The position numbers and the translations under genes were made by a program. A stretch of DNA of 64,000 nucleotides, from contig NZ_DBBS01000021.1 in assembly GCF_002292295.1 (NCBI RefSeq), positions 352,713-416,712 on the forward strand, in the 5' to 3' direction. Below the pieces are notes generated by a model, which made no database searches, had not been told where the DNA came from, and worked only from the letters and a program-made list of their open reading frames with translations. Positions 15,829-23,337 of the stretch are shown here, piece by piece; position 1 is the first letter of the stretch; the number at the start of each line of letters is the position of its first letter. Source of the stretch: Sphingomonas sp. UBA978 (GTDB lineage Bacteria > Pseudomonadota > Alphaproteobacteria > Sphingomonadales > Sphingomonadaceae).

Positions 15829-18363
15829 TCAATAGTGGAAGCGCATCTCCACGCCGATGGTGCGCGGCTGAATCACGCCGAAACCGTAGGAGCGGATCAG
15901 GACGCCGTCATTGGCACGCGCCAACGTATAGTCGTTCGATACGCTGGCGACGGCATATTTGTCGAAGACGTTGTTGGCGAACAGCGACGCTTCCCACGCC
16001 TTCGTCTTGTAGGTGATCGAGGTGCGGCTGGTCGAATAGCCCGGGATCGCCTCGCCATAGCCGCGCAAACCGGTGGTCGAATAGGTGTTGCTGCGAGCCG
16101 CAGTGCTCCATGCCAGATCAAGGTCGGCATCGTTCGCCATCGGCACCGTATAGGTGGCGGTGATCGACCCTGCATGTTTCGAGGACCCGGGCAGCCGATC
16201 GCCGTCGAACGCGTCGCCGGCACCCGGAATGTTGAAGGCCTTGCTGATGCCGCCGATCAGGCCGGGTGCATCCTGGGTCAGTTTCGCATCGAGATAGGTG
16301 TAGTTGCCCGACAGGTTGAAACGGCCGAGGTTGAGCGACAGGCTCCCCTCCACGCCCCGGCTGCGGGCGCCACCGGCATTGGCGGTGATACCCACCGCAC
16401 CGTTCGCCGTCTGGCTGCCCAGTTGCAGGTTCGTCCAGTCGATGTTGTAGACGTCTACGGTGCCCTGCAGCATGCGATGGAACAGGCTGAAGCGGACGCC
16501 GAGCTCGTAGTTCGTCGTCTTGTCGGGACCGTAGGACAGTTCGCTCGGCAGTGCGCAGACATTCTGGCCGGCGGGCAGGGGGATGATGCAGGGTGCGACG
16601 CGGTTGACGCCGCCGATGCGGTAACCGGTCGAATAGGTGCCGTAGAGCATCAGATCCGGGGAGAATGTGTAGCTGGCGTTCGCCTTGTAGACGAGGCCGT
16701 CGTCCTTGGTCGATCCGGTGCGAATCCGCGAGGGATCGAACTGGATCAGCGGATAGGGCGTGCGCCGCCGCCCGCCCGACAGCAGCGGCGTATCGGTCGC
16801 GCCCGAGATGTAGGATTTGTACTTGTAGTAGCGGATGCCGCCGGTGACCTGCAGCTTCGACGTGATCTGCCACGTCGCCTCGGCAAAGGCCGCATATTCC
16901 TTGGTATAGGTGTCGGTGAAGGAAATATATTCGAGCCCGTCCGGGCGGACGAGACCCTGATACAGCGTGCCATAGAGACTGCCGCGGCCGGTGGAGTTGG
17001 CCCGACCGAATTCGGGGAAGCCCGGAATGCGCTCCGCGCTGAAGGTGTAGCTTTTATAGTGGTTGTAGAAGCCGCCGAGATTCCAGTTGATCGCCCCGCC
17101 ATGGGCGGAGGTCAGGCGCACTTCCTGGTTGAACTGCTTGGGTTTGCTGTCCGACGTCGTCGTGCCGGCAAAGGCAGGAAAGAGCTCGTAATCGTAATCG
17201 AGGTCGAGCAGCAGGTCGGCGATGTCGCCCTGGCTGTGAAGCTTTTGCCGGGAATAGGCCGTGGCCGATACCAGTTGTGCGATGTCGCCCAGATCCATCT
17301 CGATCTCGGCGGCGAAGAGGTCGAGCGTGCGGTGGGCCGGCTGTTCGACGCGCGCGCCATTTTCATATTTGCCGGTGCCGAGTACCCCGCGGCAGCCGGT
17401 GTAGACGCACCGTCCGTCCGGGAAGGGGACGCCCTTCGGATTGAGCGTATAGGTCGCCCCATATCCTCCGTTGGTCTGGGTGCCATGCGTCCTGGTATCC
17501 TGGCGGATATAGCTGAACGTCGGTCGCAGCCACCCGAAGTCGAAGCCCAGCTGCGCACGGACGGCGTAGGTCTGTTCGTCGTTCAGATCCTTGCCGCGGC
17601 GCAGGTTCGCCGCCACCGCGGCCGGATTGTTGAAATCGGGCTGCGGCAACGACACCCCGAGCTGCTGGACGAGAAACGGCGAATCGATGAAGCCGGGGTC
17701 GATGTAATTGCCGGCGGTGACGCGGAGAGCGACCTTGTCCCGGACGATCGGCAGGTTGATCGTCGCGTCGAACACGTTGCCGACGCCGTCCGAATGGGCG
17801 ACGTCATAAACGCGGGTATGCGCCTCCAGCTCGAACTTGCCGAAGTTCGGGCGGTTGGGAATGTAGCGGATCGCGCCGGCCAGCGTGCCCAGTCCGTAGA
17901 GCGTACCCTGCGGCCCCAGCAGCGTTTCCACCCGGTTGATGTCGAGGAACTTGAAGTCGACATAGAGCGGAATGTCGCCGAGATAGACCCCCACCGCGGT
18001 GCTTCGGTTGGACCCGCCCGGCCCCCCCGACGTGATGCCGCGCATGACGATGCTGTTGGCGGTTCGCGGCCCGGTTTCTGGGACGGTCAGGCCGGGGGTG
18101 TACAGGCCGATATCGCCGATGTCGTCGAGCCGGTTCGCCTGCAGCGTCGCGCTGTCGATCGCGCTGATGTTGATCGGAACGTCCTGCAACGACACCGCGC
18201 GTCGCGATCCGGTGACGATGATCTCATTTCCCCCCTGCGCATCATCGGCCGGCGTTTCGGTCGCGGGTGGCTGTTGGGTCTGCGCCTGTACCGGTGTCGT
18301 CACGACCCCGGCCAGAAAGGTCGCCGACAGCAGCCGCAGTTTCGTTGACGTGCGCTTTATCAT
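15829..18363 (-). CDS. TonB-dependent receptor
   Basis: 844 residues, full length. Signal peptide 1-28 (ending TTPVQAQ), TonB-box-like EIIVTGSRR at 47-55, then a plug with RGITSGGPGGSNRSTAVGVY and VETLLGPQGTLYGLGTLAGA, and a beta-barrel ending in an aromatic FHY, as outer-membrane barrels require. This is the FecA-unlike group common in sphingomonads for sugars, aromatics and lipophilic compounds. GGGGGCAAG precedes the start. It lies between a sulfotransferase operon and a divergent sterol-desaturase gene, and the three share an upstream 12-base element, so the cargo may be related to the lipid or sulfated product handled there (inference). Confidence 0.93.
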   Translation of the reverse strand: MIKRTSTKLRLLSATFLAGVVTTPVQAQTQQPPATETPADDAQGGNEIIVTGSRRAVSLQDVPINISAIDSATLQANRLDDIGDIGLYTPGLTVPETGPRTANSIVMRGITSGGPGGSNRSTAVGVYLGDIPLYVDFKFLDINRVETLLGPQGTLYGLGTLAGAIRYIPNRPNFGKFELEAHTRVYDVAHSDGVGNVFDATINLPIVRDKVALRVTAGNYIDPGFIDSPFLVQQLGVSLPQPDFNNPAAVAANLRRGKDLNDEQTYAVRAQLGFDFGWLRPTFSYIRQDTRTHGTQTNGGYGATYTLNPKGVPFPDGRCVYTGCRGVLGTGKYENGARVEQPAHRTLDLFAAEIEMDLGDIAQLVSATAYSRQKLHSQGDIADLLLDLDYDYELFPAFAGTTTSDSKPKQFNQEVRLTSAHGGAINWNLGGFYNHYKSYTFSAERIPGFPEFGRANSTGRGSLYGTLYQGLVRPDGLEYISFTDTYTKEYAAFAEATWQITSKLQVTGGIRYYKYKSYISGATDTPLLSGGRRRTPYPLIQFDPSRIRTGSTKDDGLVYKANASYTFSPDLMLYGTYSTGYRIGGVNRVAPCIIPLPAGQNVCALPSELSYGPDKTTNYELGVRFSLFHRMLQGTVDVYNIDWTNLQLGSQTANGAVGITANAGGARSRGVEGSLSLNLGRFNLSGNYTYLDAKLTQDAPGLIGGISKAFNIPGAGDAFDGDRLPGSSKHAGSITATYTVPMANDADLDLAWSTAARSNTYSTTGLRGYGEAIPGYSTSRTSITYKTKAWEASLFANNVFDKYAVASVSNDYTLARANDGVLIRSYGFGVIQPRTIGVEMRFHY

Positions 18364-18495
18364 TGTCTTGCCCCCATTTTATTGCGCTTTCCGCTCGATC
18401 CGGCATCTCCCCGATGCCCTGAAGCCGGCCTTTGGCCCGTGCTCGATCAGCGTAGGCCATCAGGCTATTTGGCGAGGGGGCCACGCAATATGGGT

Positions 18496-18507
18496 CGTTT
18501 GACGTAG
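18496..18507 (-). promoter_or_regulatory. Repeated element CTACGTCAAACG, copy 2
   Basis: Bottom-strand copy with one change (T to C) from the copies at 12982 and 18649. It points towards the receptor gene and is 133 bases upstream of its start codon. Confidence 0.4.
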
Positions 18508-18648
18508 CATCCGGAAATGCCGTCCGGCGTGGTCGGCGCGTGTTCAGGGCCGCGGTTCACGGATTGCATGGGGGATGCGCGCCGGCGTAGCGGAGAAGTG
18601 ACGGAGAAAATGCGTCGAACCGGTCGCGGCGGGCCGGTAATCGGGCCT

Positions 18649-18660
18649 CTACGTTAAACG
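18649..18660 (+). promoter_or_regulatory. Repeated element CTACGTTAAACG, copy 3
   Basis: Identical to copy 1 at 12982-12993. It is 75 bases upstream of the desaturase start codon and forms part of the inverted repeat TACGT-N6-ACGTA. Confidence 0.45.
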
Positions 18661-18735
18661 ACGTAAAGCCCGGATCGCAATCTTCGGATAGCAAAATGAC
18701 GAAACTGGATTCAATCCTCTTGCGTCGAGATTGAT

Positions 18736-19737
18736 ATGAGCGGAACCGTTGCGGTCGAAAAGCCGTCCTATATGGTCAGTGCCCCGGTTACGGTGGGACT
18801 GGACAATCTTGTCAGGGTACAGGGTGGTCCGGCCAAGCAGCTATTCTTTACGCATTTCCAGCCTGCGTTCCTGATCCTGGTCGTCGCCTTTTATTATTAT
18901 GCGCCGGCCGCCTGGATCAAACCATCGGTCACCCTGTGGATCGGCTATGGCGTCAAACTCTTGATGCTCGGCATGGAATGGGTCAGTCCGCGCTACAAGA
19001 GCTGGCAGCATACCTGGAAGGAACTGGCGTGCGACGTATTCTACGTCGCCATGGGCATGATGTTCGTCAGGGTCGTCTTCGGCCCGATCAACAGCGATGT
19101 CATCATCGCCTGGTTCCAGGACACGTTCGACATCAGCAAGTTCGCCTGGTTCATAGGGCTGCCGCTGCTGCTTCAGGCGTTCGCGATCTCGTTCATCGGC
19201 GACTATTTCCAATACTGGATGCACCGCGCGATGCACAATTGGTACCCCTTGTGGGTCGCGCATGCCCCGCATCACTACGTCACGCAGTTGAACGTGCAGA
19301 AGGGGAGCGTCGGCAATCCGGTCGAGATTTTCCTGATCGGCCTCGGCATCGGCGGGCTGTTCGACTTCCTGCCCCGCGCGGCGTTGCTGGCCGGCGCCTT
19401 CGGCCTCGCCGTCAGCGGCTACCAGCATTGCAATATCCGGTTCAATACGCCGAAATGGTGGTTCAGGATATTCAACACGACCGAGCACCACAGCCTGCAT
19501 CACGCGCAGGATTACGACAGCACGCGCAGCAACTATTCCGGCACCTGGATCTTCATCGATCGCATCCACGGCACCTGCAGGGACGGCGAGGCGGAACTGC
19601 TGGGTCAGGAAGGCGGGCGTCGCATGTCGATCTGGGAAACGATGCACTATACCTTCTCCGAGCCCTACAAGCACCTCAAGCAGAAATGGGCTGCCCGCAG
19701 CGAGCGGGACGATCTGTTCGTCGCCCCGGCGGAATGA
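18736..19737 (+). CDS. Sterol desaturase / fatty acid hydroxylase superfamily protein
   Basis: 333 residues, integral inner-membrane protein with several hydrophobic segments (FLILVVAFYYYAPAAW; FIGLPLLLQAFAISFIG). The eight-histidine di-iron site is complete: HRAMH at 163-167, HAPHH at 176-180 and HHSLHH at 251-256, with a further His in YQHCN. Such enzymes use O2 to hydroxylate or desaturate a lipid (carotenoids, sphingolipids, sterols or fatty acids). No sterol pathway is visible here, so the name marks the fold only. Base composition looks less GC-rich than in the flanking regions. The next gene, a two-TM protein, follows 130 bases later on the same strand. Confidence 0.9.
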   Translation: MSGTVAVEKPSYMVSAPVTVGLDNLVRVQGGPAKQLFFTHFQPAFLILVVAFYYYAPAAWIKPSVTLWIGYGVKLLMLGMEWVSPRYKSWQHTWKELACDVFYVAMGMMFVRVVFGPINSDVIIAWFQDTFDISKFAWFIGLPLLLQAFAISFIGDYFQYWMHRAMHNWYPLWVAHAPHHYVTQLNVQKGSVGNPVEIFLIGLGIGGLFDFLPRAALLAGAFGLAVSGYQHCNIRFNTPKWWFRIFNTTEHHSLHHAQDYDSTRSNYSGTWIFIDRIHGTCRDGEAELLGQEGGRRMSIWETMHYTFSEPYKHLKQKWAARSERDDLFVAPAE

Positions 19738-19867
19738 ATGCCCGGGTCGCGGCCCATGCGGCGGGGCGCGTCGTCTGGCCCGGTCCATGCCTCGTCCGAC
19801 CAATGCTGCCCGGCGATCCGGATCGTGATCGATCCCCGCGCCCCGGCCGCCTGCAAGGAATGACCCT

Positions 19868-20515
19868 GTGAAGATACGGTACATCGACTGGATCTGGCGG
19901 ATGAGGGGCAGCGTGCCGCTGCATCCGTTTCAGTCGCCCGCCCAGACGTTCCAAGATCTCATGCCGCTGTTCGAGGAGAAGAACACGCACTACCGGATCG
20001 ACGGCGACGCAATGTGCTTCACCAAGACGAAGCAATTGCCGCAGGACAAGATGTCGGTCTTCGATAGCGGGACGCTACGGGTTGCCGACGGGGCGCTGCA
20101 TTACGACCTGATAAGCCGTGCCATGCTGGCCTGCTTCCTCGCGCCCCTCCTCTTCTATGCGATGGGCAGCGCCGGCGTCGCCTTCGACAAATGGCGCAAC
20201 CCGCCGGAGGTGGTCAAGGCAAAGGCGGAGGCGGCTAAGAAGAGATCGAAGATCAAGGCCGAAAACGTTCCGATGAATCCCGTCGATACGTTCCTCGGCG
20301 CGCCGAAGCCCGAGAAGAAGAAGGACGGGGAAGAGGTCGGCAAACGAAACCGCAAGCCGTCGATGACCGTCGCTTATTCGATCATGGGCGTCTTCTTCAT
20401 CCTGTGGATGGCGGGGCGGATACTCGAGCACAGGCTCATCCACGCCCGGTTTCGCAAGATGCTGGCGGGGGACGGCGCGCATGCCGCGGCGATGGGCCCC
20501 GTCTACCCGGCATGA
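19868..20515 (+). CDS. Unknown two-TM membrane protein with a Lys-rich linker
   Basis: 215 residues, not recognised. A soluble N-terminal part of about 80 residues (MKIRYIDWIWRMRGSVPLHP...) precedes TM1 near 84-106 (MLACFLAPLLFYAMGSAG). A highly charged segment near 110-165, rich in Lys and Glu (KAKAEAAKKRSKIKAENV), comes next, then TM2 near 166-187. The start is a GTG at 19868 with AAGGAA upstream. Together with the desaturase it may form a small operon, so a partner or electron-transfer-adjacent role is possible, but there is no cofactor motif. Codon use looks normal for a real gene. Confidence 0.7.
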   Translation: MKIRYIDWIWRMRGSVPLHPFQSPAQTFQDLMPLFEEKNTHYRIDGDAMCFTKTKQLPQDKMSVFDSGTLRVADGALHYDLISRAMLACFLAPLLFYAMGSAGVAFDKWRNPPEVVKAKAEAAKKRSKIKAENVPMNPVDTFLGAPKPEKKKDGEEVGKRNRKPSMTVAYSIMGVFFILWMAGRILEHRLIHARFRKMLAGDGAHAAAMGPVYPA

Positions 20516-20575
20516 TGCTGCCATGGCCGCGGCGGGCGGACCGGCCGCGCGGGGGTGGCGCCAGGCGGACCGTGC

Positions 20576-21292
20576 TCACAGCTGACGCACCAGCCGGACC
20601 CCGGCGCGGGGCCGCCACGCGCTTCCCTCGTCCTTCGCTGCGCCGAGGCCGGCCTGCAACTGGATGCGCTGGCCGAGCCCCTGCTGGATCTGCGGCATCA
20701 CCAGCGTCGCTCGCTCGCGTCCGATCCTGAGGTTGACCTCGACCCCGGCGGTGGTGGCGGGGGCGAGGTCGTAAAAGCTGGTGTGGTTGAACAGCAAGGC
20801 GCGGGTCTCGGCGCCCGCTGCACCGACGTCGCCGACGCCGATCATCGTCAGGGTGCTGGCGTCGCGGCCGAAGCGGTTGCCAACGACGTACAGCAGCGAA
20901 CTCTGGAAACGGCGATGCTCGCGGTTCCACAGGCCGAGATATTGCACGCCATGGATACCGCGGCCGTGGTTGAGCAGGCCGAACGTGCCCTGCAGCCCGA
21001 GCTTGTAGTCGGTGACCCGGCGGCCTTCGAACGGCAGCTCCAGTTCGACCGCCATATTGTCGGCAAAGGCATATTCGATCTCGGGTGCCCATTCGACCGT
21101 CCGATGCGGACCGGACAGATTGCGCTGTGCGAGCGTGTTGACCTCGAGCTCGCCGCGCCGCGCACCGAGCGGGCGGACGAGGTCGAAAACCATCGGCTCG
21201 GCGATGGCGGGCGCCTCCTGTGCGGCGGCAGCGCCTGCGAGGGCGGCGGGGAGGGCGGCGAGCAGCAGCGGCCCGAAACGCAGCCGCGTCAT
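20576..21292 (-). CDS. Outer-membrane beta-barrel-like exported protein
   Basis: 238 residues with a Sec signal peptide (MTRLRFGPLLLAALPAALAG...AAAQE, about 1-25). The mature part has alternating hydrophobic patterns such as GELEVNTLAQ, AVELELPFEG, GVEVNLRIG and LQLQ-type strands, typical of a small outer-membrane barrel, and ends with VRLVRQL. No named family was recognised. Its ATG overlaps the stop of the glycosyltransferase gene (ATGA at 21289-21292), so the two proteins are made together. It may serve the envelope change made by the glycosyltransferase. Confidence 0.65.
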   Translation of the reverse strand: MTRLRFGPLLLAALPAALAGAAAAQEAPAIAEPMVFDLVRPLGARRGELEVNTLAQRNLSGPHRTVEWAPEIEYAFADNMAVELELPFEGRRVTDYKLGLQGTFGLLNHGRGIHGVQYLGLWNREHRRFQSSLLYVVGNRFGRDASTLTMIGVGDVGAAGAETRALLFNHTSFYDLAPATTAGVEVNLRIGRERATLVMPQIQQGLGQRIQLQAGLGAAKDEGSAWRPRAGVRLVRQL

Positions 21293-22509
21293 CGCGCCGC
21301 GCCGCCCGCGAGCAGCTCCATATAGACGTCCCAGACCATGGCAGAGGCGCCGTCCCAGCTATAGGCGGCGCTTGCCTCGCGCGCGCGCCGGCCGATCGCG
21401 CGACGCCGATCGGGAAAGGTAACGAGGCGGGCGAGCGCCTCGGTGGCGGCATCGAGGTCGCCTGCGGAATAGAGGATGCCGCCGCCGCCCCGCAGCAACG
21501 CCGCGGCACTCGGGACGTCGGCGCCGACCGTCGGCAGCCCGCTCGCCATCGCCTCGAGCGTGACGTTGCCGAAGGCTTCGGTGATGCTGGGGTTGTAGAA
21601 GATGTCCGCGCTGGCGACGGCGCGACCGAGCGCGGTGCCGTCGAGGTGGCCGGTCAGCCGCGCATCCGGCAGTCGCTGCCGCAGCCATTCGCGTTCCGGC
21701 CCTTCGCCAACGACGAGCGGTTTGACGGCGATACCGGCGGCGGCCAGCCTGTCGATGACCGCGACATAGTCCGCCAGCCCCTTTTCCTTCACCAGCCGGC
21801 CGAAGAACAGGATCGCGCAGGCGTCTTCGGCGATATCGTTGACCCGTCGCCACGATGCTTCGCGGCGGGCGGGATCGAACTGCTGCCGGTCGACGCCGCG
21901 GCTCCAAAGGCGCACCGCCTCGCCGAAGCCGGCCGCGGCGAATTCGTCATGGATCGGCTGCGTCGGGACGAGCACGCGGTCGCTGCGGCGGTAGAAGCGC
22001 CGCAGGTGGCGTTCGATCGTCGGGCGGACGAGGCCGGCGCCGTAGAACTGGGCATAGGTTTCGAACCGGGTGTGCAGGCTCGCCACCAGCGGCCGGCGCA
22101 GCGACCGCGCGAGGCGCTGCGCGGCGAGGCCGGTCCAGTCGGGCGCCGAGACATGGAACAGGTCCGGCGCGAACGCCTCGACATCGGCGCGCAGCCGGGC
22201 GGGCAGGCCGAGGCCGAGCCGGTAGTCGCCGCGCCCCGGCAGACGGATCGACGGCACCGACACCAGCGTGCCGGTCGGTGCGAAGGCGGGATCGGGGGCG
22301 GTCGGCGAATAGACGCGGACGTGGGCGCCGCGCCGTTCGAGGTCGTCGACGAGGCGGTTGAGCGCGCGGTTCGCGCCGTCGCGGACATAATTGTAATTGC
22401 CGGAAAACAGCGCGATGCGCAGGGCGCGCTGCGGCGGCGCGGCCGGTATCGGGGCGAGCGGAACCGGACGCGCGCGGGTGGCGGCGATCGCCATGACAGG
22501 TATCTCCAT
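21289..22509 (-). CDS. GT4 family glycosyltransferase, glycolipid type
   Basis: 406 residues, GT-B fold. The N-terminal domain starts near residue 30 (RIALFSGNYNYVRDGANRAL), with FHVSAPDWTGLAAQ and SLHTRFETYAQFYG. The C-terminal nucleotide-sugar domain has FFGRLVKEKGL and the E-x7-E motif in EAFGNVTLEAMASG. This pattern matches enzymes related to sulfoquinovosyl- or mannosyl-diacylglycerol synthases (SqdX/MgtA-like), so a membrane glycolipid is a plausible product. A second in-frame ATG at 22494 could be the start. A direct-repeat response-regulator box and a TATAGC -10 box lie 59-89 bases upstream, and a two-component system is divergently encoded. Confidence 0.82.
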   Translation of the reverse strand: MEIPVMAIAATRARPVPLAPIPAAPPQRALRIALFSGNYNYVRDGANRALNRLVDDLERRGAHVRVYSPTAPDPAFAPTGTLVSVPSIRLPGRGDYRLGLGLPARLRADVEAFAPDLFHVSAPDWTGLAAQRLARSLRRPLVASLHTRFETYAQFYGAGLVRPTIERHLRRFYRRSDRVLVPTQPIHDEFAAAGFGEAVRLWSRGVDRQQFDPARREASWRRVNDIAEDACAILFFGRLVKEKGLADYVAVIDRLAAAGIAVKPLVVGEGPEREWLRQRLPDARLTGHLDGTALGRAVASADIFYNPSITEAFGNVTLEAMASGLPTVGADVPSAAALLRGGGGILYSAGDLDAATEALARLVTFPDRRRAIGRRAREASAAYSWDGASAMVWDVYMELLAGGAAR

Positions 22510-22567
22510 CTCGAGAGCGAGGGATGGCCCGCCGCCGCAGCGGGGGCGGCGCGGGTGCTGGAGATCG

Positions 22568-22573
22568 GCTATA
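22568..22573 (-). promoter_or_regulatory. -10 box for the glycosyltransferase/barrel operon
   Basis: TATAGC on the bottom strand, with its start-proximal end 59 bases before the start codon at 22509. The direct repeat at 22582-22598 sits where the -35 would be, as in activator-dependent (class II) promoters. Confidence 0.4.
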
Positions 22574-22581
22574 TCCGCCGG

Positions 22582-22598
22582 CTTACGTGAACCTTACG
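22582..22598 (-). promoter_or_regulatory. Response-regulator box CGTAAG-N5-CGTAAG
   Basis: Two identical hexamers 11 bases apart on the bottom strand (CTTACG at 22582-22587 and 22593-22598 on the top strand). An 11-base period of direct repeats is the usual footprint of OmpR-type regulators, and the layout resembles PmrA/QseB boxes (CTTAAG-N5-CTTAAG). It lies between the target operon and the regulator gene itself. Confidence 0.6.
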
Positions 22599-22662
22599 CC
22601 GGGGCGATGACGACACGGGCAGGGAAGACACGGGCGGGGCAGCTGGAGTAGCCGGGGCGACC

Positions 22663-23337
22663 ATGCGATTGTTGATGATCGAGGACAATGTCGAACTGGT
22701 GCGTATGCTGCGCCGCGTGTTCGAGGGGGCGGGGTTCGCGCTCGACCATGCCGGCACCGCGGATGACGGCCTGCTGATGCTCGAGGTCGGCCATTATGCC
22801 GCGGTCATTCTCGACATCGGCCTGCCCGATGGCGACGGGCGCGCGGTGGCGCGGACGATGCGGATGCGCGACGATCCGACGCCGGTCATCCTGCTGACCG
22901 CGCGCGGGAGCGTCGCCGATCGCATCGCCGGCCTCGATGCGGGCGGCGACGACTATCTGGTCAAGCCGTTCGCGCCCGAGGAACTGGTCGCGCGCGTCCA
23001 GGCGCTGCTCCGCCGCAGCGGGATGATCGCGCACCGCGCAGTCACCTGCGGCAATGTCGTCTTCGATCCGGCGTCGCGCGACGTCCGCATCGCCGGCGTC
23101 GTGACCGTGCTGTCGGCGCGCGAACGCAGCGTCTTCGAAGCGCTGATCCACCGGCACGAGCGCGTCGTCGCCAAGAGCCAGCTCGAGGCGCAATTGTTCG
23201 GCATGGGCGACGAACTGGGGTCGAATGCGGTGGAGGTTTACGTCCACCGGCTGCGTCGCCGTCTGGCCCAGGCGGGGGCGCGCGTGCAGATCGTGACCGT
23301 ACGGGGGGTCGGTTACATGCTCGTCGCCTCGGCATGA
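22663..23337 (+). CDS. OmpR-family response regulator (QseB/PmrA-like)
   Basis: 224 residues. Receiver domain with acidic pair Glu7/Asp8, phospho-acceptor Asp51 (VILDIGLPDG), Thr79 in LLTARG and Lys101 in DYLVKPFAP. The C-terminal winged helix (about 130-222) has the usual SARERSVFEALIHR and EVYVHRLRRRLAQAG motifs, ending in VRGVGYMLV. The gene overlaps the kinase gene by ATGA (23334-23337), so they form a pair. The kinase should phosphorylate Asp51, and the regulator likely binds the CGTAAG direct repeat in the divergent promoter. Confidence 0.95.
   Translation: MRLLMIEDNVELVRMLRRVFEGAGFALDHAGTADDGLLMLEVGHYAAVILDIGLPDGDGRAVARTMRMRDDPTPVILLTARGSVADRIAGLDAGGDDYLVKPFAPEELVARVQALLRRSGMIAHRAVTCGNVVFDPASRDVRIAGVVTVLSARERSVFEALIHRHERVVAKSQLEAQLFGMGDELGSNAVEVYVHRLRRRLAQAGARVQIVTVRGVGYMLVASA

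Larger units (their letters stand above)
18364..18735. other. Gene-free divergent promoter region (372 bases)
   Basis: No convincing reading frame or RNA gene. It contains the promoters of the leftward receptor gene and the rightward desaturase gene, plus two copies of the CTACGTYAAACG element (18496-18507, bottom strand; 18649-18660, top strand). At the second copy TACGT...ACGTA (18650-18665) forms a 5-base inverted repeat with a 6-base spacer. Confidence 0.7.

Noticed and set aside
18736..19737. Evidence of true sterol synthesis from the desaturase-family gene
   Set aside because: No squalene or oxidosqualene enzyme is in the window; the histidine boxes show the superfamily only.
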